Part shown: piece after piece, positions 1 through 11,266 of the stretch
Layout: each line of letters opens with the position of its first letter
How positions within the stretch are numbered: the stretch's first letter is position 1
DNA from: Nothopassalora personata
Taxonomy: Eukaryota; Ascomycota; Dothideomycetes; Mycosphaerellales; Mycosphaerellaceae
Reading direction: 5' to 3'
Assembly: GCA_033816765.1 (NCBI GenBank)
Contig: CM066290.1
Span: 1,054,001-1,118,000, forward strand
Length of the DNA stretch: 64,000 bases
Program-made: the position numbers and the translations under genes
The notes under the pieces: generated by a model
What the model was told of the DNA's origin: nothing
What the model saw: the letters and a program-made list of their open reading frames with translations, nothing else
Databases searched by the model: none

Positions 1-1770
1 CTACCACGACAGCATGCGCCATGGTCGAACGTGAGGCGTTTGTTTCCTCTTCCAGTGCTAGTGCTGGTCGCGGCAGCCATATCGCCCGTCTCACAACTCA
101 CACTGGCACCTGTTTACGGCGCGATACCGTCTTCGGTAAATCATGGGACCATGTTGATACTATCTTACACCTTAGGCTTCATGCTCAAGGCGATACATAA
201 GGAGCCATCGCCTTCGGTGCTGCCATTCCTCGCTATTTGGGCTTCTTGGATGCCGGCCATACAGAGCTGGCTTCTGCCATTCAGTTCCCAGCTTGGACCG
301 ACGGGGGGACCTATCCTCAATGGATTTCTGAGCTGTCATACGCTATTGATACCGTCGGTATATGCTCTCGCTGAGTTATGCGAGGGCTTTGGTCTCCATA
401 GAGTCGTGCCTCGTGTAGCTGCGCTGGCGGTGTTCGCTTGCATAATTGCATACCCGATATATTTTCTCGAGCAGATACTTAGCCAGACTATCACCAAGCA
501 ACTACTGCAAATACCGAGCTTCACGTTGACACCTGTCCACCTGCAGCTTGGACTAGCGTTGACTTATGCCGTATTACATCCTTCCCGGCTGGTTCTGTTC
601 GGTGTACCAGCGTTAGGACTCACAGCATTACTCAATCCACACTACACTCGCGCTTCGGCCAACCTCTCGTTGCATGCCCACAACTGGGCCCTGGTCGATC
701 GACAATGGTCCAACACAGGTTACATCTCAGTCCTCGAAAGCTCCATGCACCAATATCGAGTGATGCGGTGCGACCACTCCCTCCTTGGCGGCGAATGGCT
801 TCTGACAGAGCAGCGTAAGCAGCAAGAAGGTTGGAAAGTCAATGAGCCGATCTACGCAGTCTTTGAGATGCTCGAGGCTGTCCGATTGTTACAAGTGAAC
901 CCGGTCATACCAGACACAGAAGCGCAAGCGCTGGTCATAGGATTAGGAATTGGAACAGCACCCAAGGCCTTCGTCTCACACGGAATCAACACCACAACCA
1001 TCGAGCTAGACCCCATTGTGCACGAATTTGCCACAAAGTATTTCGATCTACCGACAAATCACACATCAGTGATTCAGGATGCGGTCTCGTGGGTCGAGGA
1101 AGCAGTCGTAACACAGCAGGAAGGAAAGAAGTACAACTATATCATCCACGATGTCTTCACCGGCGGCGCCGAACCATTGGCTCTGTTTACCACCCAATTC
1201 CTTACGAACCTCCGCACCCTCCTCACACCAAATGGAGTAATAGTCCTCAACTACGCCGGTGACCTCTCAGTCCCTCTAACGCGCCTCGCCCTCCGCACCA
1301 TCTCCAAGACCTTCTCCAACCAATGCCGCATCTACCGCGACGGACCTCCCGAAACAAAACCCCAACACGACAGTCCCGACTTCCTAAACATGGTCGTCTT
1401 CTGCCGCAACAGTCCGGGTCCCATTTCCTTCCGCACTCCCACAGCCGCAGACTTCTTGGGCAGCAAAAGCAGACAGTACTACATGCTCCCGAAACCCGAA
1501 CACGAAATCCCGTTCCCGCAGGGTGCTGCAACGTACACCGAACAGGAACAGCAACATCTGACGCAAGTTCCACCGCTGAAACACCCCGATGACGCGTTGT
1601 ACAACGCACCGAAGAAGGCGGAAGCTGCGGGAGCGCTGATCCCCGACGATGGCGAAGTCTTGGAGCTTGGCGACGTGGGTAAGCATGCCGCGCAGCAGGT
1701 TGAGAGTGCGGTGCGGCATTGGCATCTTATGCGACAGGTGTTGCCTGATGCTGTCTGGGAGCTTTGGTAG
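1..1770 (+). CDS. Polytopic membrane protein with spermidine-synthase-like domain (5' partial)
   Basis: The first ~200 residues are hydrophobic with several predicted membrane spans. They are followed by a soluble domain with a Rossmann SAM-type nucleotide motif (ALVIGLGIGTAPKAF, about residue 300 counted from base 31), then IELDP and YIIHDVFTGGAEP, the layout of spermine/spermidine synthase-family proteins. Membrane-anchored members are common in filamentous fungi and their substrate is not settled, so I do not assign polyamine synthesis. The frame is open to base 1. The codon at 31 is GTG and the first in-frame ATG (151) lies inside a membrane segment, so the true start is probably left of the window or in an upstream exon. 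It ends at a TAG and is convergent with the kinase gene. Confidence 0.75.
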   Translation, partial: LPRQHAPWSNVRRLFPLPVLVLVAAAISPVSQLTLAPVYGAIPSSVNHGTMLILSYTLGFMLKAIHKEPSPSVLPFLAIWASWMPAIQSWLLPFSSQLGPTGGPILNGFLSCHTLLIPSVYALAELCEGFGLHRVVPRVAALAVFACIIAYPIYFLEQILSQTITKQLLQIPSFTLTPVHLQLGLALTYAVLHPSRLVLFGVPALGLTALLNPHYTRASANLSLHAHNWALVDRQWSNTGYISVLESSMHQYRVMRCDHSLLGGEWLLTEQRKQQEGWKVNEPIYAVFEMLEAVRLLQVNPVIPDTEAQALVIGLGIGTAPKAFVSHGINTTTIELDPIVHEFATKYFDLPTNHTSVIQDAVSWVEEAVVTQQEGKKYNYIIHDVFTGGAEPLALFTTQFLTNLRTLLTPNGVIVLNYAGDLSVPLTRLALRTISKTFSNQCRIYRDGPPETKPQHDSPDFLNMVVFCRNSPGPISFRTPTAADFLGSKSRQYYMLPKPEHEIPFPQGAATYTEQEQQHLTQVPPLKHPDDALYNAPKKAEAAGALIPDDGEVLELGDVGKHAAQQVESAVRHWHLMRQVLPDAVWELW

Positions 1771-2127
1771 GGCGGTCGTTGGGCGTGGAGTGGTTGCTAT
1801 TGTTGTTGTGGTGGTGATGGAGCTGTTCGTGATGGAAATTGCTCATCGATCGGCAGCGTTTGAGGACGGATCTCGAAATGTTGGTGATGAAACGGGATGG
1901 TCTGTGAAGTCACATATATTTAGCTAGAGCGAATCAAAAGATAAAGATATGTGGATTGGCGTGGGTGATGGTGTGTGGCATGTATTATTGGGGTATCATC
2001 TCTGCCGTGCTAGTGAACTTTTTGACCATTTCCAATATGGTACCAACGCGTGCGGCGCTGAACGCCCGTCAAGAGTAGGATGCATAGATATGTACAAAGG
2101 ACCAACAGAAGATTGTTTGTCCAGCGC
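1771..2127. other. Intergenic space between convergent genes
   Basis: This stretch holds the 3' ends of two convergent genes. I see no coding region or repeat in it. Confidence 0.6.
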
Positions 2128-4383
2128 TCACTTGTGGACATGATTGGGCTTCAGGAGGCCCGACTTTGCTCTTGTAGGTGTCTTTCCGGGACTCTTGACC
2201 TTGTTGGCCGGTGGTTTGTGGTTGTGTAACGCCTTCTTTTGGCGTTTCTTGATGTCGTCGCTGTAGCCGGTCTGCTGACAGCAGGCGAATTCGTGGACGG
2301 TCTTCCATTCGAGGACGTCCTGGATGCTCCAACGCTTTTCAGGATCTGGATGTAGCATGCCAAAGACCATAGTCTTGGTACCGACATCGCCCAATTGCAT
2401 GAACTGCTTTGTGTAGACAAAGGCAGGGAGTTCACGGCCTTTGCGGATCTCGCCGTCTGGATATTTGTCGAGCCAGCTGTCCCATGTGCTCATGTAAATA
2501 CTGAAGTTTTTACACGAGGGGTCAGCCAACTCCCACGGAGTACCGCCAAAGCACAATGTCAAATAGCAGATTCCAACGGACCAGACGTCTGCGGCACTTG
2601 AGAAGTACTCCCCTTTCCGTTGTACGATCTCTGGTGCCATGTATGGTTTGCTGCCAACCCAACCTGGCGGACTCTTCCGGATCGGCGCATCAGGGCTTAT
2701 GATGCTTTGTCGTCGACAATTCCGCAGCCCAGGGTGGTCTCCGCTGAAAACTTCTCCTGTACCGAAATCTGCAATTTTCAAGCAGCCATCTGCTGTGACG
2801 AGCAGGTTCTCTGACTTGAGGTCGCGGTGCGCGATGCCTCGTTCGTGAAGATACGCCACTCCTCTCACGAGCTGCTTGAACATGCAGTCCTTGTCCTCTT
2901 GGTTGAAATAATCTCGATTGATGAGATCGTTCAGGTCACCCAATTCGCAGTATTGCATAACATGATACCACTGTCCGTCCTTTCCATGGCACAGGCGGTA
3001 AGTTTCCACGATGTTCGGATGTTGACAGGCCTTTGAGATGGCGAACTCAGACTTTATCTTCCGCTCGTATTCATGCTCGTTCTCCTCCTCGGGTTCCCAA
3101 GGGCGGAAAGCTTTGACAGCAAAGACGAGTTTCTTCTTACTGGGGCAGGTCCCTGCATTTTTGCTCTCCATAAGCTTCACAGTCGCTGCACCGCCCTCGC
3201 CAATGTCCTTTTGGAGCTTACGATCGATGAACGAGAAGTACTCTTCCAGTGGACATTCGTCGACGATAAATTCCTCCGGCAGGTGGATTGATAATCGTCG
3301 TGCCTTGGAACCAGCTCCGGAGTTGACGCCGCCATAGTGCTCGCCATCTGCCGCCTTTGAGTAAATTGACGATCGTCGGCCATGAGTCGCGGCTGAGCTG
3401 GCTCGGCGCGGTCGGGTGAAAGGCAAGTCGCCGGAATTTTCGGGGTCCCATTTCACACGTCCTTTCGTGCTTTTGGGAGAGCCGAGCGGGGTCAAGCCAT
3501 GTGGGTAGTAGGTTGCCTCTGCATCTGCATGCGCGACCTGGTCGTGGTGGCCATTCAGCTGAATCGCGGGCGCGTCGTCGAGACTTTGCTGGCGGACATG
3601 GCCATTTACATTTGCAGTCGACGGCGATCGCAACACAGATCTTGGCACGTTGACGGGTTGTGCAGGTGACCTTGCAGTGGTGCTGGTGCTGGTGCTGGTG
3701 CTGGTGCTGGTGCCGGTGCTGGTGCTGGTGGCGGTATATCGGCCGTAAGCGGTACCCAGTCGCGGTTGCTCAGGTGAGGAAGTTTGCGACTGCGACGGCG
3801 GAGGCATCTGACTTTTGCGCCGCGAGTGTCCAAGATGACGCTTGAAAAAGCCGGGCTTCTTTTCACGCACCGGCGGCGAGTCCGGCATGCTGAGCGGTAG
3901 ACGGTAGGTGGTGTCGCAGGGGACCAGGTGCTGCGGAGTCTCGACGCTCATTGCTGATGAGGATTGTGTCGAGCTGGATTGTGTGGAAGAAGCGCCGCCA
4001 GTGGAGGTCGCAGTACTTCTAGTGGGCGTGGGATCCGGTCGCTTCTTGAGCCTGAAGTTGCCGACGAGCGCTTTCCAGCCGGATCCCGATGCCTCAGGCA
4101 GCTGGATGTGTCCACTGTTCAATGCTTCGATGAGGTTGTTCTCCGACTTGCTGCTGCTGTGGTAATAATCGTCAAACCCCGAGTCGTGTCGTTTGTAGAG
4201 CGTCGACAGTGAGCCCGCGCGGAAAGTAGGAGCGGCAATCTCCCTGCCCTCGTCATTGCTGTCCCTGGAGGACCCTGCGTGATTTCCCTCATCACCCTCC
4301 ACAACCATTTCTAAACGGAGTCGCCCATGCTCGTCCCATTGTCGAACAACGAAGAGCCCGCTTGCACGTGCTGGAGCCGCCAT
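2128..4383 (-). CDS. Serine/threonine protein kinase, SAT4/HAL4-like
   Basis: A 751-residue single-exon protein. The first ~380 residues are low-complexity (Ser/Thr/Pro-rich) and likely disordered. The kinase domain spans about 385-700: a glycine loop GEGGAATV, the ATP lysine in FAVKAF (about 424), the catalytic loop HRDLKSEN (about 519-526), DFG (about 539), and MAPEIV. The closest family I recognise is the fungal Hal4/Sat4 group, which in yeast regulates potassium transporters and salt tolerance; that role is carried over from the family, not shown here. All catalytic residues are present. The start ATG is the first in frame and gives a compact N-terminus. A hexanucleotide repeat encodes a Thr-Ser run near residues 217-236. 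Confidence 0.85.
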   Translation of the reverse strand: MAAPARASGLFVVRQWDEHGRLRLEMVVEGDEGNHAGSSRDSNDEGREIAAPTFRAGSLSTLYKRHDSGFDDYYHSSSKSENNLIEALNSGHIQLPEASGSGWKALVGNFRLKKRPDPTPTRSTATSTGGASSTQSSSTQSSSAMSVETPQHLVPCDTTYRLPLSMPDSPPVREKKPGFFKRHLGHSRRKSQMPPPSQSQTSSPEQPRLGTAYGRYTATSTSTGTSTSTSTSTSTTARSPAQPVNVPRSVLRSPSTANVNGHVRQQSLDDAPAIQLNGHHDQVAHADAEATYYPHGLTPLGSPKSTKGRVKWDPENSGDLPFTRPRRASSAATHGRRSSIYSKAADGEHYGGVNSGAGSKARRLSIHLPEEFIVDECPLEEYFSFIDRKLQKDIGEGGAATVKLMESKNAGTCPSKKKLVFAVKAFRPWEPEEENEHEYERKIKSEFAISKACQHPNIVETYRLCHGKDGQWYHVMQYCELGDLNDLINRDYFNQEDKDCMFKQLVRGVAYLHERGIAHRDLKSENLLVTADGCLKIADFGTGEVFSGDHPGLRNCRRQSIISPDAPIRKSPPGWVGSKPYMAPEIVQRKGEYFSSAADVWSVGICYLTLCFGGTPWELADPSCKNFSIYMSTWDSWLDKYPDGEIRKGRELPAFVYTKQFMQLGDVGTKTMVFGMLHPDPEKRWSIQDVLEWKTVHEFACCQQTGYSDDIKKRQKKALHNHKPPANKVKSPGKTPTRAKSGLLKPNHVHK
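3676..3731. repeat. GGTGCT hexanucleotide microsatellite inside the kinase gene
   Basis: About nine near-perfect GGTGCT units (one GGTGCC). Read on the minus strand they encode alternating Thr/Ser in the disordered N-terminal region of the kinase. The unit is two codons long, so changes in copy number stay in frame. Confidence 0.85.
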
Positions 4384-6750
4384 GGTGGATGTGCTGTGCC
4401 CAAGCTATGGCGATATTCGCATAGGTGGAACCTGCAGCAATGGACGAGACGCTTGCACAAGGGGGTCTTGAGACACATATAGCAGTGACCTACCACCAAT
4501 GCACTGACAGAACGAACACGATTCAACCGGCCTCCGGCCTGTACGATGAGACAGGACTACCCGCTGCCATACACACAATTTGATTGGCATCGTCTAAGCC
4601 AAGCCTTGGGCCGCTTGGCTCTGGCTCCGGATCGCAGAGGAGTCTTCCACGACGTTTGCCAAGTGAGCCCAGCGAGCTTGCGCATCCAGGATGACGGCCG
4701 GAATTTCCTCGACGGTCACTGGCGCTTGTGGTGACCTCAGCAAAGGCATATCCGCTGACAAGCTGCTCGCACAACTTTCGGCGGATTGGCAATAGGTTGG
4801 CGCCCAGGGCCCAGCTGGAACTCTCGTCGCGGGCCACTATCTAGTGGGCAAATAGCACTCCAGTACAACACAGCACTTCGTAATAACGGACAACAACGAC
4901 GAGCACAGCGATTTCGAGCGCATGGGACTGGTTCGATGGTCGCAGCAGCGTACCATATTCCACGTCGACGCTCCACTTTCACTGACGACTCGAGACTTTG
5001 CAGACGTGTTTTAGCACTTCTTCTTGGCTTGTCACGCAGGGGACACGCTTCACCCAAGAGCGCGGCAACGACGATCATCCGAAAGTATAGCATTGCATTC
5101 CGAAGATGCATCACCTCCATCAGAAGCCTATCGAAGCTCATGTAAGGGGTCTCTACACAGGACGGGTTGAATATTGACCGCTTGTACTTCTGCGCTGGTA
5201 TTTCCTACGACAATTTTGCTAGGTTTTGGACCTACGAATTGCTTTTTATTTGCGGCCAACCAAGTGATAAGAGCTTCAACATGCTTGTCGACAATACCAT
5301 GGAGGAGCTCGTTTTGAATGAACTTAGCCCAAATTTTCAGCCAGCTTGCACTGTTCGTACAGCTTAACACGACGTCTAAAACATGTCGCTATTGCAGGCC
5401 AATGTACTAAGCGTAATCTCAACAGACGGTCGCACTTTTTCGGAATTTCTTCAGAAAGCTCTTTTGTCGAGTTATCTTCGTGGCAAAGCAGCCAGCTTCG
5501 GATTCGGACCACATTGAACCGCGCTAAACCCGAGTGCTTCGCGTACTTATGCCGGAGATTGTACTAAGGTTGAGCATCTTGGCAACAACTGTGCAGACAC
5601 CTCCTACCATTCTGTCTCCGCCACCGGATTCCGGGCCGGATGGTGCAAACGTTCTAGCATACATAGGGTGCCGTCGAGAATGCTCGGAATGGACATACTA
5701 AGGGCAGTCATTTTCAAATGTGATGTGCCTACTAAACATGCTGCTCTCTGCGTGTGACAGTTGCTGTCGTCGTAATGATATGACATGTTGCTGGGGCTCG
5801 AATGTAATGAATGGTTTCTAAGTTGATCAAGAAGATGCGCAAGGTATCCAGTGAGGCTTACGAGATATGTCGGCCTTGCACATACCATCACCTTCTGTAT
5901 ACGGCACGAAACAATAGCACAAGCCCAAGTCTCTGCCCGGCAGTGGCCGTTAGACCCCTCTTTTCGCCATCTAGCGGCAGAACGTCACAGCTGCACAGGA
6001 CCTTGTTGGTATGTCGAGGGCTATTATCTCGCTGTACAATTGGCCGACATCTATGTAGGGCAGCTGTCTCTTCCGGCAATTCCTCGTCGCTGTCCCTCTG
6101 GTTTCGCCGCATCCGATGGCTCAGACCGCGTCCCTGGCTCGAAATTCTGACATCATCCTGGGAGCGCGCTTTCCTTCGACACACCTTGTCTTGTTTCTCC
6201 AAGCTGATCCCCTTTTGCCTCTGAAGGACAATATCAATTTCGGCACAACGCAACAGCACTATGGCGGCAACGAATGTGCACACAGAATGTCTTCCGAAAC
6301 GGCATCGTCACGCGCATTGCACACGCGCAACACCGTCGTCGCGAAAAGACGCGCCTTGATGGCATTCAGAAATGCTCGGCTGTCATTGGTGCTTATCCGA
6401 GCTTTCCCCGAAGCGGATGCTGAGGTCTCTAGCATCGAGTTCACCCACAACCGAGCCGCACCAGACCCTCTGCCACCCTACCCTGCGAGACATTCTGCCT
6501 TCATGCTCACACGTCAGTCTCAGGAAGCCATGGGCGATCGTTAGCAGCTTGCGTGCTATCTTTCCGTCTCCTTCTGCACGCAGCGCCAGAGGTCCAGCCA
6601 CGCGAGTGTGCGCGCTCAGTCGCTGCACTTCCGACTGACAACCACCACTGCCACAGCAAATGCAACGCATCTGAGCCCTCCCACGCATTCTATCACCATA
6701 CACAGCGTATCGCAGCGTATCTCAGCAATCAGATCAGCGCCACATTAACC
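4384..6750. other. Gene-free 2.4 kb between divergent genes
   Basis: Upstream DNA of both the kinase (minus) and the Cti6-like gene (plus). Only short overlapping open frames occur on both strands, without recognisable domains or consistent splice signals. I could not find a tRNA. Confidence 0.5.
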
Positions 6751-8870
6751 ATGCCGTCACCAATCCGCCGATCTGCTCGAGGGCAGGGACCAGCCTCCAG
6801 TACCACCTCGTCACTCTCGTCGCGACCGGACCGCGGAATGCGTACAAATCAGACCCAGAAGTCAGCGACACCCAGATCTCTGTCTAGCGAAGACCTCAGC
6901 GAGCCACCGGTCGCGCGTCGAAGTCAGCGCCAGCCGGCCACCAAAGAGGAAGGGTTAGCCAAAGACACAGAAGCTGTCGAAGACAATGATGAGGAGGCGA
7001 TTGAAGAGGAGGAGATCACAAGATGTATATGTGGCCAGCAAGAGTACCCAGGACCACCTTTGAGCGAAGCATTCGCCGACATACCCAATGCGCAAGCTGA
7101 AGAGATTGGTGGGCTCTTCATCCTGTGCGATGGTTGCAGCGTCTGGCAGCATGGAGGCTGTGTCGGTATCGTCGAAGAAAGTCAGAGTCCTGATAAGTAC
7201 TTTTGCGAGGAGTGCCGACCGAAGCAACATGCTGTGTCGCGAGACAGTAGAGGGTATGTGCAACTTCTCCCACTTGTTGCTTGTTCTTCGATCAAGCAGC
7301 ATCGTCATTCTGATGAGCTCGAATGCACCTACACCAGCAAGGAAGTCGCAACGTGCGCAATGCTCTTGCTTTCGCCATATGCTCCTGCTGTGCGTGAGCT
7401 GCGAAGGCGCCTTCTCGTCTGCACTCACATCACATCTAGTCACACATCACAAGTCACACCGATCCTTTCACCACATTGATATGGCGCGGTACCATGAAGC
7501 ACCTACACGGCGAGCAGCTGCTAAGATAGAGGACAACAGGCAAAAGTACTCGCTCTACATACCACTTCACCCGAAAGCTCAGCGACGAGGTTCAACGAGT
7601 AAACCCGACGACAAAGCAAAGAAAGAACGGCAGAGCGCAGATCCTCGCGCCAGCGTCGACCCTTCTACTGGAAAGCGACGAGGCACCATCAGAAGTAAAG
7701 AGCTTGATGATGAAGAGGAACAATTGCGACAAGCGATTGAGGAAAGCAAGCGCGAAGGCGGTACGGGAACCGCCAGACGCAATGGCAAACGTGCTCGTGA
7801 TGACAGCAGTGAGGAGTAAGTACACAGATTCCAGTCCCAAGTGAAGCAGAAAGCTGAGCGTTACTAGCAGCAAGCAAGAGACCAAGCGGCAGCGACGGAC
7901 TTCAGAGGCGGTGCCTTCAATGCCGCACGTGGCGTCGATAGAGGATGATTCGGACGACCCCGACTCGATGTCAGTTAGCAGACCGAAGAAAGTCAAAGCC
8001 GAGGCGGCACAATCCGCACGTCAACTACAGCAGCAGGAGAAGGAGAAGGAGCGTGAACAGTCTCGGAACGAGGCTGCTAGCCGGAGACACGACAGAGCAA
8101 GAAGCCGCAGAGGTGAAGGTCAGCAGTGCAGAAGCTCTATTGGAACGATTTGACGACTGACATGCTCGCCAGACGCCGATGGAAACGATGAAACGACTCC
8201 AAAGCCGACATCAAGCGGCAAAGTCTCGCCGCCGGCTCCCTCTTCGCAGCCTCCGACACCACCTCCCGCCAATAAAGCACCCGGCAAGAAAGGTCCTGGA
8301 AAGAAGCCTGGCAAGAAGCTTGGGAACAACCAATACACAAAGCGTAACCTTGAACAGGCAACCTCTTCACCTCATGGACGGAAGCGGCAGCTGCCGAGTC
8401 AGCAGACACAAGGTAGCGGTGACGAAGGTTCGGAGATAATCGTGAATAGCGGCCCAAACGGCACCACGGAAAAGCAAAGTCCAGGCGTGACGGGCGCAAG
8501 CGAAAACACCAATGGCAAGGGCAAACCTGCCCGCGGACGGAAGGCCATGGCAAACGGCAACGGCGTAAAAGGTTCAGCGCCTGAGGAAGTCGAGAGGACG
8601 TTCACGAACATGCACCTTGTGCTACAGAACATGAGCACGTACGTCACGAAACAGCAGGACGAGACGACTGTTGCAGTCGAAAAAAATACATTGGCCATCG
8701 AAGCTGGATCTCCGAGTGGTGCTGGTGCGGTGCAGGCACCGAGTACTGCGCCAGTGAGCTCGCTGGCGGATCGGAACTTCCATGATCTGAGCTCGAACGA
8801 GATGGCTGTGCAGCTTCAGTCGAACATCAAGGAGTGGCAAAGGCAGTGGGGACATTTGGCGAGTGCATAG
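6751..8870 (+). CDS. cti6: PHD-finger protein, Cti6-like (Rpd3L histone deacetylase complex)
   Basis: Proposed exons are 6751-7253, 7540-7815, 7868-8112 and 8173-8870, giving 573 residues in one frame. The PHD finger lies at about 91-156 (CICGQQEYPGPP, LFILCDGC, WQHGGC, YFCEEC). The order PHD, then QKYSLYIPL, then DDEEEQLRQAIEESK, then an Arg/Glu-rich helix, then GNNQYTK, is that of fungal Cti6, a subunit of the Rpd3L deacetylase complex that reads histone H3. Introns 2 and 3 (52 and 60 nt) have clear GTAAGT/GTGAAG donors. Intron 1 is the weak point: it is 286 nt if the acceptor at 7538-7539 is used, which restores the family sequence after DSRG. An acceptor at 7397-7398 also keeps frame and would add about 47 residues. 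Intron 2 ends in a tandem acceptor TAGCAG, so a one-residue variant is possible. Confidence 0.82.
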
Positions 8871-9284
8871 CATGAGGCCCCTCGGACGTAGGCTGTTCAC
8901 GACTCTACGATACGGGAGGCATTGTTACGGGCGTTATTGGGCAGGGCATAGCCGGAGAGAAGCATGCGCGCTCAAGGAGAGGCTTGCGGGAAGGTTCTTG
9001 CATCACGGCGTGCAGGGATGAGGTAAACGCCGCTCGACTGCGATTCGGTATACTGTCAAAGATGGGATGAACTGCACATAGACGGCGCGAGACGATTGAG
9101 CTTAGGCATACGTGAAAGTATCGATGCATGAGCTATTGTTGCAGCACATTCAGCTACTTTGCAATTCGGCTGCTCGATGGTCCACCACATCTCTCTCGGT
9201 GATTAGGGGCTAACCCGTGAAGTGTTCGCGCTGAAGAATCCGGTACTGCAAAGCTTCGCTGGCGTATCTTCCCTCTTTCCACGC
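8871..9284. other. Intergenic
   Basis: Downstream of the Cti6-like gene. I see nothing recognisable. Confidence 0.4.
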
Positions 9285-9740
9285 CCATCGAAGATGCACA
9301 CCATCAAGTTAGACGTCCGCTTGGAGCACGCCAGGTTTGAGCAATATGCCATGTGCTGCGAGCCAGCGGCGGAATTTCCCAAGCTTGTTCAACAGCCAGA
9401 GCGCGTCCGATTTGTGGCCTCTGAACCTTCCGGAATATCCTTGAAGAATGCTGGTTTTCCTGGTTGTGTGTACTTACCCGATTCCTATAGCGCTGACAAG
9501 TAGACGTAGTGGATGTTGAGAAATCGGTCGGATTTAGGCTGGGGTCCCGGAGCGCATGCGCTTTAGGAAGGTGGTGAGATCGTCGGCGATGAAGGTGACG
9601 TTTGCGTGGTATACTTTTGAGACGTTTGGCGGGGAGTTGTTTGTTGGGATACAGGAAGCTGTAGCGCTTGTTGGACAGCTTCTCTCAATTCGCGTGGGAG
9701 CCGAGGGAGTTGGTATGGCTCTGGCGGTATTGCAGAGCTG
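9285..9740 (-). pseudogene. Degenerate copy of an ELR-motif (F-box/2EXR-like) fungal protein
   Basis: Read on the minus strand, fragments in different frames match the neighbouring relic at 10.05-10.6 kb. First comes an LPRLPRELRE-type motif, typical of the start of fungal LPxELRxxIY proteins, near 9700. Next is VTFIADDLTTFLKRM (about 9560-9605), equivalent to VTFKAHDQPALLRFLYTV in the other copy. Last is GILLKPGVLQADV near 9310, equivalent to GIVLKVGVLKADV. A TAA stop interrupts this last block, and at least one frame change separates the fragments. It is therefore a dead duplicate. The family has no known biochemical role. Confidence 0.6.
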
Positions 9741-10049
9741 TGTGATTAAATGTACCGTCTGCTGGATGAATGCTTGAGTCCTTGATGGTTGGAGACGAGG
9801 TCGGCATCGATATACTGCGGATTCGAAAGTGGAGTCAGTCAAAAGAGAAGATTGATGGTGGAAGGAATTTAGAGATGGCAGAAGGGCTGGAGCATGTGAA
9901 GATGATGCCTGTCCACCGTTGTGGTAGCATCCACGTCAGAGAGAAATTCAAGATTAGCCCACAGGCTCTTAGTCTCTGCTTGTTGCGGGCTGAGCTTCTC
10001 CCAGCAAGAACCACGTCCTTACGATTGCCAGCAGCAAGCACGTCCAGTC

Positions 10050-10595
10050 TCAAAGCTTCCACATCCAATCCAGATGCACGCCATCAACCCTCACATCCGC
10101 CTTCAACACCCCAACCTTCAGCACAATCCCCTCAGCAGCAAGTTCCAGCCTAAACCTCTCAAGCTTCTCCAACTCCCAGACCGCGACGTTCCTGTTGTTC
10201 TGCAGCTGATGCTGCTCGAAGTGCCAACCTTCACTCCGACCTTGATAGTAGATCCAAGGGCGCTCCATAATGTCGATGCGTGCGTTCCAAGGCGGGCAGT
10301 AGATCTCGTAGGTGCAATGGATGTTCTTGATGGCTGCGCGCAGAGCGTTTGGCACGGTGTAGAGGAATCGCAGCAGGGCAGGCTGGTCGTGAGCCTTGAA
10401 TGTCACGGTCTTGAGGAGGCTCTCAAGGCATGTAGATATGATCTCGAAGCTCTCCCGGGATGCGCAGCATGTGGCAAGTGCCTGTGAGTAAAGTCAGTGT
10501 TTTGACGCTCGGAGAGGTCATGAGTGTGGTTATACCATACCTTCCACCGATGGGATACTCGGGTTGTAGCCGCCCAATCGCCTATTGAGAGCCAT
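10050..10595 (-). pseudogene. Second relic of the same ELR-motif family, internally damaged
   Basis: A plausible start ATG at 10595 opens an 18-codon exon, followed by a 59-nt intron (10482-10540) with GTATGG donor, CTGAC branch point and ACAG acceptor. The next exon begins with MLRIPGELRDHIY, the signature N-terminus of the family, but meets TGA at 10423-10425. The rest continues in another frame, from VTFKAHD through to the end at 10050 (DGVHLDWMWKL). The segment normally found between the ELR motif and the VTF block is largely missing, so a deletion plus frameshift is the simplest reading. The 3' two-thirds is open for over 115 codons, so the lesion may be recent. Another gene model using only the 3' frame cannot be excluded. 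Confidence 0.55.
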
Positions 10596-11266
10596 GGTCG
10601 TTCGCACGCGAAGTGGGATGTCATTGTCAGGTATGGAAGGAAGTCTTGGTGTCGAGGGACAGCGTTTGATGTGATGTTCATCCTTGTCATTTACTTCGGC
10701 CAAATCCGCGCTAGCAACTTCACATGCATGGATATTACTCCGGTCACCAGCAAATCATTCACTAGGCTATCATGAGCCGTCTCGGTAGCTGTAATACACT
10801 TCCGAGTAGCAGAACGAGGAACGATGGGAAGATAACCCATTGCCCTGACTTCCCGTTCTGCATTGAAGTCCACGCTCTCGTGGTCGTTACCGTAGACCCA
10901 GTGATCAGCTCGTCCCTCGAGAGCTCCTAGGCAACCTCCTCTTATCAGAGCATTGCATGCAACACCGTAGCTCATGCCTTCCAAGCTCATCGTCTTTTAT
11001 CCCAGACCCACGCCTTGAGCACACCCGGTGGCAAGCTGATACCCTGTCTATCCAGTCGATTCCTGCGGCATTCGAGTCATGAGCTTGCGTGCAGATTCCA
11101 TTGCGTGTGCTGACTCGAAGGGTACTGCGCGCCAGCTAGCGAGAGGCAAGATGTACATGCTGATATCATATCCGATGCTGCGGAGCATTTGACGAGTAGA
11201 ACCCGGCAGCTTACTCACCTCGGCGATGAGCTGCGCCATATCATCGTCCATGAACACGATATTGCC
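10596..11266. other. Intergenic
   Basis: Only short open frames without recognisable motifs. Confidence 0.4.
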
